Positions 50,630 through 58,168 of a stretch of 64,000 nt of DNA are shown here, piece by piece; within the stretch, counting starts at the first letter, position 1, and every line of letters begins with the position of its first letter. Location of the stretch: positions 558,001 through 622,000 of the forward strand of contig NZ_BAAAUX010000011.1 of the NCBI RefSeq assembly GCF_039534165.1, in the 5' to 3' direction. The notes under the pieces were generated by a model. That model was given only the letters and a program-made list of their open reading frames with translations, was not told where the DNA came from and made no database searches. Source of the DNA: Saccharopolyspora_D taberi (GTDB lineage: Bacteria > Actinomycetota > Actinomycetes > Mycobacteriales > Pseudonocardiaceae). Both the position numbers and the translations under genes were made by a program.

Positions 50630-51658
50630 TCAGCGTGGCGCGGCCGTGGTTCCGCGGACGACGAGCCTGGGTGCAACGACGGTTTCCTTCTCGTCCACCG
50701 GCTTTCCTTCCAAGCGTGCAATGACATGCCCGACGGCGGATTCGGACAGGCGAGGAATGTCCTGGGCCACGGTCGTGAGGTTGACGTGAGCCATGCGGGC
50801 CAGATGGCTGTCGTCGAAGCCGACGACGGAGATCTCGTCCGGCACGGCGATGCCGGAACGCAGGAAGACGTCGAGGAGGCCGACCGCGCAACGGTCGTTG
50901 AAGGCCACGACAGCGCTCGGTCGCGGGTGGGTGTCCAGCAGAGTGCGCGCGGCTGCGGCTCCGTGCTCCTCGGTCAGACCGCCTGGCAGAACCCGGACAT
51001 GATCCGCCAAGCCGTGGCGGTTCATGGCGGTGCGGTAGCCGCGGCGGCGATCGGACGCGCCCGGCGCCTTGCCCCCGTCGATGTGGACGATCTCGCGGTG
51101 GCCCAGCGCGACGAGATGCTCGACAGCGCTCCGAACCCCTTCGTCGTCGGCGGTCCGTACGACACCGACCCGCGAAGTCGACGGCCGCAGCCGGCGGGCG
51201 ACGGAGACGACCGGGAGCTGTTCGGCGAGTTCGGCCAGGCGCGCTGCAGGCGCCTGCGGGCCGAACAGGATCAACGCCTCGCAGCGGTCAGCGAGCAGGG
51301 CATCCACGGCGCGCTGCTCGCCGCGGCTGGCCGCCACGGCACTCAGCACGACCTGATAACCCGCCGGCTCAGCCGCTGCGTAGACGCCCTCCACGAGGTC
51401 GGAATGGAAAGCCTGCTCCAGGCTGAACTGCACCCCAAGCAGCTGCGAACGGTGACTGCGCAACAGCCGCGCCCGAGCATCCGGCCGGTAACCGATCTCC
51501 TGCGCAGCCTTCAGCACCCGCTCACGCGTGGCATCACCGGCACCTTTGACACCACGCATCACGATCGACACCAACGCCGTGGACACACCCGCCCGCGCCG
51601 CAACATCAGCGAGGGTGGGCCGCTTCCCGTTCGAGGCCGTCGACATCGATGACACCAT
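50630..51658 (-). CDS. LacI family transcriptional regulator
   Basis: A 342-residue repressor-type protein. The HTH is residues ~14-60 (TLADVAARAGVSTALVSIVM; hinge region VLKAAQEIGYRPDARARLL). The periplasmic-binding-like effector domain follows (LLGVQFSLEQAFHSDLVEGV, VAFNDRCAVGLLDVF, ISVVGFDDSHLARM). It is convergent with the sugar module and separated from it by a hairpin. An operator-like CTACAACGTTCTAG lies 66 bp upstream of its own start and matches those in front of the sugar operon, so autoregulation plus control of that operon is the simple reading. Confidence 0.93.
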   Translation of the reverse strand: MVSSMSTASNGKRPTLADVAARAGVSTALVSIVMRGVKGAGDATRERVLKAAQEIGYRPDARARLLRSHRSQLLGVQFSLEQAFHSDLVEGVYAAAEPAGYQVVLSAVAASRGEQRAVDALLADRCEALILFGPQAPAARLAELAEQLPVVSVARRLRPSTSRVGVVRTADDEGVRSAVEHLVALGHREIVHIDGGKAPGASDRRRGYRTAMNRHGLADHVRVLPGGLTEEHGAAAARTLLDTHPRPSAVVAFNDRCAVGLLDVFLRSGIAVPDEISVVGFDDSHLARMAHVNLTTVAQDIPRLSESAVGHVIARLEGKPVDEKETVVAPRLVVRGTTAAPR

Positions 51659-51723
51659 TTCCTGGTCGAAGTCTTCCTGGCCAACGATCCTAGGCCGCTC
51701 CGAACGGGCACCACCCCCAGGCC

Positions 51724-51737
51724 CTACAACGTTCTAG
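51724..51737. promoter_or_regulatory. LacI-type operator upstream of the LacI gene
   Basis: CTACAACGTTCTAG differs from the perfect O1 palindrome (CTAGAACGTTCTAG) at one base. It lies 66 bp before the regulator's start codon. Confidence 0.7.
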
Positions 51738-51931
51738 CCACGGCTCGTCGAGTGCGAGCCTCGCCGAGCAGAGGAGTGACCGCGTCCCACGCACCGTATA
51801 TGCGGACCCACTCCCGAGGGCACGGTCACGGCAACGGGCAGAGCCTGGTGGGATGCCGAGCGTGGATGTGCTGGCACACGTTCGGGCAGCAGCCAGCGCC
51901 AGGGCTATGCCTGCGTCGGCTGCTGAGGCCA

Positions 51932-52352
51932 TCAGATGATGGATTCGGGGAACCAGCGGGCCTTGTAGGTCCAGGAAGGCAGTTTCAGGGCGGTTTGGGT
52001 CTTTGTGTCGGGCTGGTAGGAAACCAGGCTCGTCGAGAAGTATTCCTTCTCGGCTTGGGCGACTTACAACGCCGCCGACATGCGCGATGCGAACCCACAG
52101 GCCGTAGCCACTGGCAGGACCTGAGTCAATGACCGTGCCGTCCCTTGCGGCGGCGATCGGCGTGCTTACAGTGTTGGCGATGTCCTGGCCCGCATGGAAC
52201 TCTCCATCCCGGGGGCCGAAACCCGAGGTACACGTACCTGAGACAGGAATGACCCAGTCCCCAGTGGCCGACATACCTTGCTGTGCCAGGTACTTTCCGG
52301 CTTGCGCCAGGACCATGCGGACATACCAATCCGCCCGGCAGATGCTTCTCAT
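51932..52352 (-). pseudogene. SLT/M23 cell-wall hydrolase relic A
   Basis: A minus-strand fragment reads RADWYVRMVLAQAGKYLA, then GTCTSGFGPRDGEFHAGQDI (M23 start with the first Zn-ligand region H...D) and SGYGLWVRIAHVGG. It then loses the frame before the HLHF motif. A separate short C-terminal piece follows (LVSYQPDTKTQTALKLPSWT, stop at 51932-51934). The same arrangement, RADWYVRMVLDQA then GFGPRDGGFHEGQD, occurs in relic B at 55.6-56.2 kb. Bifunctional SLT/M23 proteins are typical of actinomycete conjugative elements and phages. Confidence 0.75.
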
Positions 52353-52502
52353 CTGGTCAACGGTCTTAACGCTGCGACTGTCTTAAGTGTTCTGTCGATG
52401 TGCGGTACGTCGGTTCTCGGTTCGCTCCGCTGTGAGCCGCGTACCGCCGGTGTGTGAAGGAGGGCGCCAGTCAGCTAACCGGGCCGAGGACATCCGGATC
52501 GG

Positions 52503-52952
52503 TTACCGATCACTGGAGGGATCAGGATCGCCGTGGCGCCGCAGGGGCGGGATGGTCAGCAGGGGCGTGTAGTGGCCTTTGGGGAAAGGCTCGCCGATGA
52601 GCTGGTCGTCGGCTTCGACCCAGGCATGGGCGGCGAAGGGCTGGGTGCGTACCCCGGTGCACCAGGTCGGCCAAGAACCGCGGGCACGACAGAGCAGCGC
52701 GGTGGCGATCGAGCGTTGCAGACAGCCCTGCCCGGCACAGCGCAAGCTCACCGCCACCACGGCGCGGCGTGCGGCCAGGGCTTGGTCGGCGCTGGCCGGT
52801 GTCGCGCCGCGGCGGGCGAACTCCAGCACCCGGCGGATCCGCGCCGGCCGCGTGTGGGCCAGCAGGCGTGCGATCGTGACCGCTACCAGCGGGAGTCCCC
52901 GCCGGTGCAGCGGAAGCCGGTCGCGTGAGTCCAGAGTGACCGGAATGCTCAT
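52503..52952 (-). CDS. Lasso peptide biosynthesis B2 protein (leader peptidase)
   Basis: A 149-residue transglutaminase-like Cys protease. The catalytic set is visible: Cys77 in GQGCLQRSIA, His109 in FAAHAWVEADD and the following acid, with the typical HAWVE...LIGEP ending. The N-terminal ~60 residues are the usual helical part (VAVTIARLLAHTRPARIRRV). Its ATG overlaps the B1 stop (ATGA). In lasso pathways B2 cuts the leader off the precursor in partnership with B1. It is the last gene of the cluster; no ABC transporter follows. Confidence 0.92.
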   Translation of the reverse strand: MSIPVTLDSRDRLPLHRRGLPLVAVTIARLLAHTRPARIRRVLEFARRGATPASADQALAARRAVVAVSLRCAGQGCLQRSIATALLCRARGSWPTWCTGVRTQPFAAHAWVEADDQLIGEPFPKGHYTPLLTIPPLRRHGDPDPSSDR

Positions 52953-53209
52953 CGCGGCTCCACGAGGTCGACGTCGCGCAGGTTCTGGAGGATGGTGGTG
53001 ACGTCACGGTGAGCGTGGCCGGGGTCGATGCCGTGGCGGGTGGCGAGCCGCTCGGCGATGGCGGCGGTGTCGTGTCCCTCCAGCAGTGCGTGGAGTACGG
53101 CGGTGCCGGTGGTGTTGAGCTGGAAGTAGCGGCCGGTGCTCATCTGCAGCAGCACGGTGCCGTCGGCGGTCTCGGTGGTGGCCACGTCAGGGCGCAGTCG
53201 CAGCGGCAT
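52949..53209 (-). CDS. Lasso peptide biosynthesis B1 protein (PqqD-like RRE)
   Basis: An 86-residue RiPP-recognition-element protein of the PqqD fold: LRPDVATTETADGTVLLQMS at the start (beta strands), YFQLNTTGTAVLHALLEGHD (the LN.tG..iw..l signature), then the C-terminal helix HRDVTTILQNLRDVDLVEP. It binds the precursor leader and presents it to the protease. The gene overlaps the end of the cyclase gene by 23 bp and the start of B2 by 4 bp. Confidence 0.93.
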   Translation of the reverse strand: MPLRLRPDVATTETADGTVLLQMSTGRYFQLNTTGTAVLHALLEGHDTAAIAERLATRHGIDPGHAHRDVTTILQNLRDVDLVEPR

Positions 53210-55016
53210 CGGGCCTCCCCGAGGGCGTGGTGTGCTGGGATGTGCCGCGAAGCCAGGTTTCGCAGCCGATCAGGGCTTCCAGTGCGAAGGCGGTGTGATG
53301 GTCACGCTGCGGGCTGCCCAGTTGCCGGCGCAGCGCGTCGGGGTCGATCAGGCCCCGTGCGGCCAGGGCCGAGTCGGCGAACAGGTCCAGGATCGTGGTG
53401 TGGTGGCGGCGCAGGCCGACGCGGAGGTCTTCGCTGAGGATGCCCTTGGTCGATCGGCCCAGGATGGTCTCGGGGACGAGCCCGCGCATCGCCTCGGCCA
53501 GCAGCGGCTTGTAGCGCCACGGGCCGGCGTGTTCGTGTGGTGCGACGGCGAGCACGGCCTCCAGGACGCGGTCGTCGAGGTAGGGCATGTCGAGATCGAC
53601 ACCGGCGTGGACGTACTGGCGGGCCAGCAACCGGTACACCGGTGTGCTGGTACGCGGCCTGAGCAGGGCGTGGTGGTGTGCCTGGTCGTCGGCCAGCGGT
53701 GCTGCCTGCTCCGCGGTGTGGCGGAGTGCCTGGCGGACGAGATCCGTCCCTGCGGCGGTCAGCCACGCCGGCGTCCGCAGGTTCCCCATGCCCCAGCCCA
53801 GGGACGCGGCCCGCGCCGGGGGCGGGTCGGTGAGGTGATCGGCTTGGTGGTGCCACCAGCTCGCCGTGTCGTCGGGGCGCAGGAGGGCGGCCAGGGTGGG
53901 ACGCAGCGGCCAGCGGTTGTGTGCGAGGTACCCGCGGAGATGGCGTAGTGCGGTGACGGGGTGGCGCCGCAGCAGGCCGGGCAGGTAGCCGGGCGAGACG
54001 GTGAACAGTTCGTCTCCGCCGTGTCCGGCGACGTGTCGACGGGAGCCCCTTCGGGCCAGCAGCCGGGCGTTGTGCTGGACCCTGGCCAGGGTGCGGCTGC
54101 ACAGGTAGGGCTCTTCCCGGTCAGGCGCGGCCACCGGTGCGAACAGCGGCGGAAGCTGGGACTGGGCAACGACCACGTGCTCCGCCTCGGGTAGACAGCC
54201 GATGGCGTGCGCGGCGAACCGGGCGTCGTCGTTGCCGTCCTCGGCTTCGGCCAACCGGAACGTCATCAGGTTCGGGGTGTGGCGTGCGGTGAGGAAGCAC
54301 AGGGAGGTCGAGTCCATGCCGCCGGAGAGATCCGTGCTGAGTCGTCCCTCGGTGCAGGGGTCCGGGCCGGTGGCCTGTTCCAGCGCGGTGCGCACCGCTT
54401 CGGCGCCGTCGGCCAGCGAACCCTCCGGTGCCGGGGGTCGCCACCACCGCCTCGCATGGGCTCGGTCCTGCTGCCACACCAGGCAGTGATCGGGTGGCAG
54501 CGCGGCGATGCCGCGCCACACGGGCTGTTCGTTTGCCGGCGGAGGGAGTGTGAACCCGCCAGTGATCCGCACGGCCAGTGACTGCTCGTCGATGTCGGCG
54601 CGGGTCATCGCGGCCAGCACGTCGGCGCGGTCCGCGGCGATGTCGACCCCGTCGATCACGGTGTGGAAGACCCGGCGCAGCCCGGACACGCTGCCCTGCA
54701 CCCGCACCGCGCCGGCCACCGAGGCCACCAGGTGGCACGAGCCCGACATCCGGGAGGCCACCGCGTCGAGGTCGGAGACCGTGGTGACCGCTGCGGCAAG
54801 CTCCGCCAGCCGCGCGGCGGTCACCAGGCGGATCCCGACGATCGCGACCCGGACCACGCCGACAGTGGTCACGACGACCTGGCCGGGTCTCCACCGGCCG
54901 ACCAGCCACGGCCGCCCCGAGGCGTGCGAGAGCACTGCGGGTTCCTCGAACGGCACTCGCCCGATCAGTGCCGAGGCGGCGGCGGTGTCCGGCAGCACCA
55001 CGAATCCCGAACTCAT
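53187..55016 (-). CDS. Lasso cyclase (asparagine-synthetase-like macrolactam synthetase)
   Basis: A 609-residue enzyme. The start is ATG 55016, giving MSSGFVVLPDTAAASALIG, the usual cyclase N-terminus; the frame stays open upstream through the precursor gene without a better site. Residues ~1-190 form the glutamine-amidotransferase-like domain without the N-terminal Cys. The synthetase domain carries the ATP pyrophosphatase loop DLSGGMDSTSLCF and the later block VAGHGGDELFTVSPGYLPG, then DMPYLDDRVLEAVLAVAP and STKGILSEDLR. It adenylates the ring-closing Asp side chain and joins it to Gly1 around the tail. It directly follows the precursor gene (gap ~70 bp). Confidence 0.94.
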   Translation of the reverse strand: MSSGFVVLPDTAAASALIGRVPFEEPAVLSHASGRPWLVGRWRPGQVVVTTVGVVRVAIVGIRLVTAARLAELAAAVTTVSDLDAVASRMSGSCHLVASVAGAVRVQGSVSGLRRVFHTVIDGVDIAADRADVLAAMTRADIDEQSLAVRITGGFTLPPPANEQPVWRGIAALPPDHCLVWQQDRAHARRWWRPPAPEGSLADGAEAVRTALEQATGPDPCTEGRLSTDLSGGMDSTSLCFLTARHTPNLMTFRLAEAEDGNDDARFAAHAIGCLPEAEHVVVAQSQLPPLFAPVAAPDREEPYLCSRTLARVQHNARLLARRGSRRHVAGHGGDELFTVSPGYLPGLLRRHPVTALRHLRGYLAHNRWPLRPTLAALLRPDDTASWWHHQADHLTDPPPARAASLGWGMGNLRTPAWLTAAGTDLVRQALRHTAEQAAPLADDQAHHHALLRPRTSTPVYRLLARQYVHAGVDLDMPYLDDRVLEAVLAVAPHEHAGPWRYKPLLAEAMRGLVPETILGRSTKGILSEDLRVGLRRHHTTILDLFADSALAARGLIDPDALRRQLGSPQRDHHTAFALEALIGCETWLRGTSQHTTPSGRPDAAATAP

Positions 55017-55086
55017 CCTCGACAACCCGGACTCCAGGAACAGGCGCTGGCGTTCGTGCGGGGAACCGACCAAAAACTTGCTCTCA

Positions 55087-55221
55087 CTATCCCTGAGTAC
55101 CGACGATGAAGTCGGGTTCCAGGAACCCCATGCCCAGCGTGTCCTGGCTGAAGGTGCCGACCTCGACCAGCACCGGCTCCGTGTAGGGCTCGATCGGCGT
55201 CTGCTCACTGCGTTCGTCCAT
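55087..55221 (-). CDS. Lasso peptide precursor, predicted core GMGFLEPDFIVGTQG
   Basis: A 44-residue peptide; ATG at 55221 with GGAGG about six bases upstream. The leader (1-29) shows the recognition motif Y13-x-x-P16 followed by VLVEVG and ends in Thr28-Leu29, the penultimate Thr required for cleavage. The core (30-44) starts with Gly and has Asp at core position 8, so a Gly1-Asp8 isopeptide ring and a 7-residue tail FIVGTQG follow from the family rules. The core has no Cys, so a class II lasso peptide. Phe9/Ile10/Val11 and Gln14 are candidate plug residues. It is followed at once by cyclase, B1 and B2. Confidence 0.92.
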   Translation of the reverse strand: MDERSEQTPIEPYTEPVLVEVGTFSQDTLGMGFLEPDFIVGTQG

Positions 55222-55581
55222 CACAACCTCCACGATTCCACTGGGTAATCTCTTGACTACCACCGGGATTGTTGCGGCGTGGTTGCGGTCCCACCACCGG
55301 AAGTCCGGGGCGTCACCCACAAGATCACCCGCTCCAGCGAACCCACACCGCGAGTGCCGGGAAACGAATCTCTCGTCGGCCTGTGGGTCTGCGCCCCTCT
55401 GGACTGGCCGGAGAACGGGTATCGAGTGTCCCGATGCCCTCTTGTGAACGTGTCCTCGTGGACGCGGTTGGCTTGTCAACGCCGCGCGGAGACGAAGGTC
55501 ACCGCGCGGGTGACCACCTCCCTTGGTCCCGGCTGGCAGCCACGATCGGCGTGCCGACGGGTGCGGCAGTGCCCTCGCCCG

Positions 55582-56247
55582 TCAGTGTCCGACGCACAGC
55601 GGTGGCGCTGACCGCTGCTGATAGAACCCGACCGGGTCGACGGGTTGACCGTTGACCTCGATCTGGAAGTGCAGGTGCGGCCCAGTGGACTGGCCACGGC
55701 TGCCGACCTCCGCGATCGGCTGACCTGCCCCACGACGGCTCTCCCTCCGACAAGGTTGCGGTCGTTGTGCCCGTAGGTCGTGATCACGCCTCCCGGGTGC
55801 TCGATCCGTACCCACAAGCCATACCCGGTAGCGGGGCCGGAATCGATAACGGTTGCTCCGCTGGCCGCCAGGATCGGCGTACCGATCCCAGCGGCGACGT
55901 CCTGTCCTTCGTGGAAACCACCATCCCGTGGTCCGAAACCAGCGCTGCACCAGCCCGCCACAGGCACGGTCCACCCACCGCTCGGCGAGCCCAGGGGTAG
56001 TGCGGCCCGGTAATCCTCGGCTTGGTCGAGGACCATGCGGACGTACCAGTCCGCCCTGTTGTACGCGAAAATCGCACTGGAGACGTCTCGTCGTCGCGAG
56101 CACCGGAGTCACACAGGTATCGAGCGGCAGCGTAGATCGCGTTTACCTCGTTGAAGGGGCTCGGTGGAGTGCTGCCGCCGGGTGGGATGGGTTCGTCGTA
56201 GGCGGCGAACGTGGCGGGCAGGAACTGCATCAGCCCTGCGGTTATCT
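55582..56247 (-). pseudogene. SLT/M23 cell-wall hydrolase relic B (two frameshifts)
   Basis: Reading three frames in turn restores GLMQFLPATFAAYDEP (end of a lytic transglycosylase SLT domain), AIFAYNRADWYVRMVLDQAE, GFGPRDGGFHEGQDVAAG and VITTYGHNDRNLV, then GQPIAEVGSRGQSTGPHLHF and EVNGQPVDPVGFYQQ. Thus both the SLT end and a full M23 domain with its HLHF zinc motif are present. Frameshifts lie near 56085 and 55750, and the 5' part is missing behind an in-frame TAG at 56247. Related to relic A on the other side of the lasso cluster. Confidence 0.8.
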
Positions 56248-56434
56248 AAAGGTTGAACCGGGGTCCACCTGGTCGCAGTCGGCGTTGCGGACTGAGCGAC
56301 GTGAGGCACGCGGCCGACGCCTGGAGTTGGAGGTGGGGCCCGGCGTCCCCGGAAGCGAGCCGAAAGAACGTCCGCGCATAGCGATGTGCGGGAATTTGAG
56401 GGCGGCTGCCGTCGCTGTCCGGGTGCCTCTGCGG

Positions 56435-56885
56435 TCAGGCTGGGCCCAGCAGGTTGGTGCGGACGTCGATCAGGTGGGCACGCAAGTGGTCGCGGGCGGC
56501 GTCGGGATCGCGGTCGGCTAGGGCGTCGGCGATCAGCCGGTGGCCGGTCTCGTAGCCTTCGCGTCGCTGGGCGCTGGCGGAGCGTCGCTTGATGTTGCCC
56601 CAGACGGGGAGGTCGCGGGCGGCGTTCATGGTGTCGAACAACCGGAGCAGCGGGCTGTTGTGTGCCGCTGTGGCGATCGCGCGGTGCAGGACGGAGTCCC
56701 AGGACTCGAATTCGTCGTGGGTGCTCGCCGCGACGCCCCGATCCAGGCAGTGCCGGATCTGCGCAAGATCGGCGGGCGTGGCGTGCCGGGCCGCGAGGGA
56801 CGCGATCTCGGGTTCGAGCAGCAGCCGGGTGGCCGTGATCTCGGCGGGGCTGGTCTGCAGGGAGTCCGCTGCGGCGCGTGAGTGC
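56435..56885 (-). pseudogene. GntR-family regulator relic, FCD domain only
   Basis: A continuous frame without any start codon encodes most of an FCD effector domain: LLEPEIASLAARHATPADLA, HDEFESWDSVLHRAIATAAH, SPLLRLFDTMNAARDLP, GHRLIADALADRDPDAARDH and the closing HLIDVRTNLLG. The winged-HTH half is missing. A TGA and a perfect 11-bp inverted repeat stand where the linker should be. Confidence 0.8.
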
Positions 56886-56908
56886 TGAGATGGTGATCAT
56901 CTCAGCAC
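56882..56908. repeat. Perfect 11-bp inverted repeat at the truncated edge of the FCD relic
   Basis: GTGCTGAGATG-N5-CATCTCAGCAC. It marks the point where the GntR gene lost its HTH half and the resolvase relic begins. Confidence 0.6.
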
Positions 56909-56941
56909 CCGACTCCGCGGCACGGGAGGGCAACGGGCGGC

Positions 56942-57073
56942 TCACCCCCGAAAACTCGGGACGTACTTGTAGATCGTGGAGCCGCTGACGCCGAGCAGGC
57001 GCGCGATGGATGCCACGATGTTGTCCGGCTCGACGAGCAGCTCGCGGGCGTGGCGGACCTGCTCGGGGGTCAT
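56942..57073 (-). pseudogene. Serine resolvase/invertase C-terminal HTH relic
   Basis: MTPEQVRHARELLVEPDNI followed by VASIARLLGVSGSTIYKYVP is the C-terminal DNA-binding HTH_7 of Hin/resolvase-type serine recombinases (usually ...LTPEQ...ARxLL...SVASIARxLGVSRSTIYKYVPEL). The catalytic domain is absent; the upstream sequence turns into the IS5-type terminal repeat. Confidence 0.75.
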
Positions 57074-57102
57074 GGCCGAGCCGGACGCCGGCCGCGGGCG
57101 GC

Positions 57103-57126
57103 AGCTAGGGCGTGTGTCGAAGGTGG
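57103..57126 (+). repeat. IS5-type terminal inverted repeat, left copy
   Basis: AGCTAGGGCGTGTGTCGAAG and four further bases match the inverted copy at 59617-59640 in 20 of 24 positions. Both carry a CTAG at the outer edge, the usual target of this IS group. Confidence 0.6.
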
Positions 57127-57229
57127 TTGCTCAGGGGCCGTGCCGTGCAGGGCAGGGCTCAGAAGCGCGCGGGCGATTCTGACCGGCGTCGGTCCACATC
57201 AGAGGACGCTGAAGTGCGGCCGGTGTGGC

Positions 57230-58081
57230 TCAATGGGTGACGTCCATGCGCTGTGTGCCGATGACCGACAGCAGCCGTAGCGCCTCTTCGGAGGGCGAGC
57301 CTGGGACCGCGGTGTAGATCACGACCTGCTGGTCGCGGTCGGTGATGTCGAGGACGTCGCAGTTGACGGTGACCGGGCCGACCACCGGGTGCTGGAAGGT
57401 CTTGCACAGGGTGGGCTCGGCGGACACGTCGTGGGACTCCCACAGGCGAGTGAACTCTTCGCTTGTGTCGAGGAGTTCGGCTACCAGCTCGGCCACTTCT
57501 GGATCGTTGGGGTAGCGGGCGGCGGCGGCGCGCAGGCGCTGCGTCGAGTGGCGGGCGAACGCGTCCGCGTCCGAGACTCCGTACAGCCGCTGCCCCTGCG
57601 TGTGCGGGCCAAGAAAGACACGGCGCACAAGATTGCGGTCGCGTCGCGGCAGGGCGGAGAAGTCCTCCATCAGGGCTGCCGCCAGATGGTTCCACGCGAG
57701 TACCTCGAAGGTCGCGGACGTTACGGTTGCCGCGGCCTGCGGCAGTCGGTGCAGCAGGTCGAGGATGCTCTGCCGTACCTCGCGCGAGGGCCCGGCCGAC
57801 GGGAGCGGCGGTGCACCGGCGAGGTGGTGGAGATGGTTACGCTCGGCGTCCGACAGGCGCAGGGCCCGAGCCAGTCCGGCCAGCACCTCGTGCGACGGGT
57901 GCGGCGCCCGGGCTTGCTCCAGCCGCGTGTAGTACTCGGTCGAGACGAACGCCAGCTGCGCCACCTCTTCGCGGCGCAATCCCGGGGTGCGGCGGCGCGG
58001 GCCGGCGGGCAGCCCAACCTCGGCAGGGGTGATCTCCTCGCGTCGGCTGCGCAGGAAGTTCGCCAGTTCCCTTCGGTCCAC
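57230..58081 (-). CDS. XRE family transcriptional regulator with MmyB-like domain
   Basis: A 283-residue protein from GTG 58081 (GGGGAG directly abuts it, so spacing is poor and it may be leaderless): VDRRELANFLRSRREEITPA, then RRRTPGLRREEVAQLAFVST and EYYTRLEQARAPHPS form the HTH. Residues ~100-280 are the MmyB-like ligand domain (EVLAWNHLAAALMEDFSALP, VNCDVLDITDRDQQVVIYTA). It is divergent from an SDR gene across an 87-bp gap, the common genomic pairing of this family; it most likely controls that gene. The unit sits between IS5-type inverted repeats. Confidence 0.9.
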   Translation of the reverse strand: MDRRELANFLRSRREEITPAEVGLPAGPRRRTPGLRREEVAQLAFVSTEYYTRLEQARAPHPSHEVLAGLARALRLSDAERNHLHHLAGAPPLPSAGPSREVRQSILDLLHRLPQAAATVTSATFEVLAWNHLAAALMEDFSALPRRDRNLVRRVFLGPHTQGQRLYGVSDADAFARHSTQRLRAAAARYPNDPEVAELVAELLDTSEEFTRLWESHDVSAEPTLCKTFQHPVVGPVTVNCDVLDITDRDQQVVIYTAVPGSPSEEALRLLSVIGTQRMDVTH

Positions 58082-58168
58082 CTCCCCAGTGTGTACAGAC
58101 GTCGGCCGGCACAGCCAGGTACCGCCGGTGCCTGGCTCGGCTTCGCGGACGGGCGCAGGCTCGCTGCC

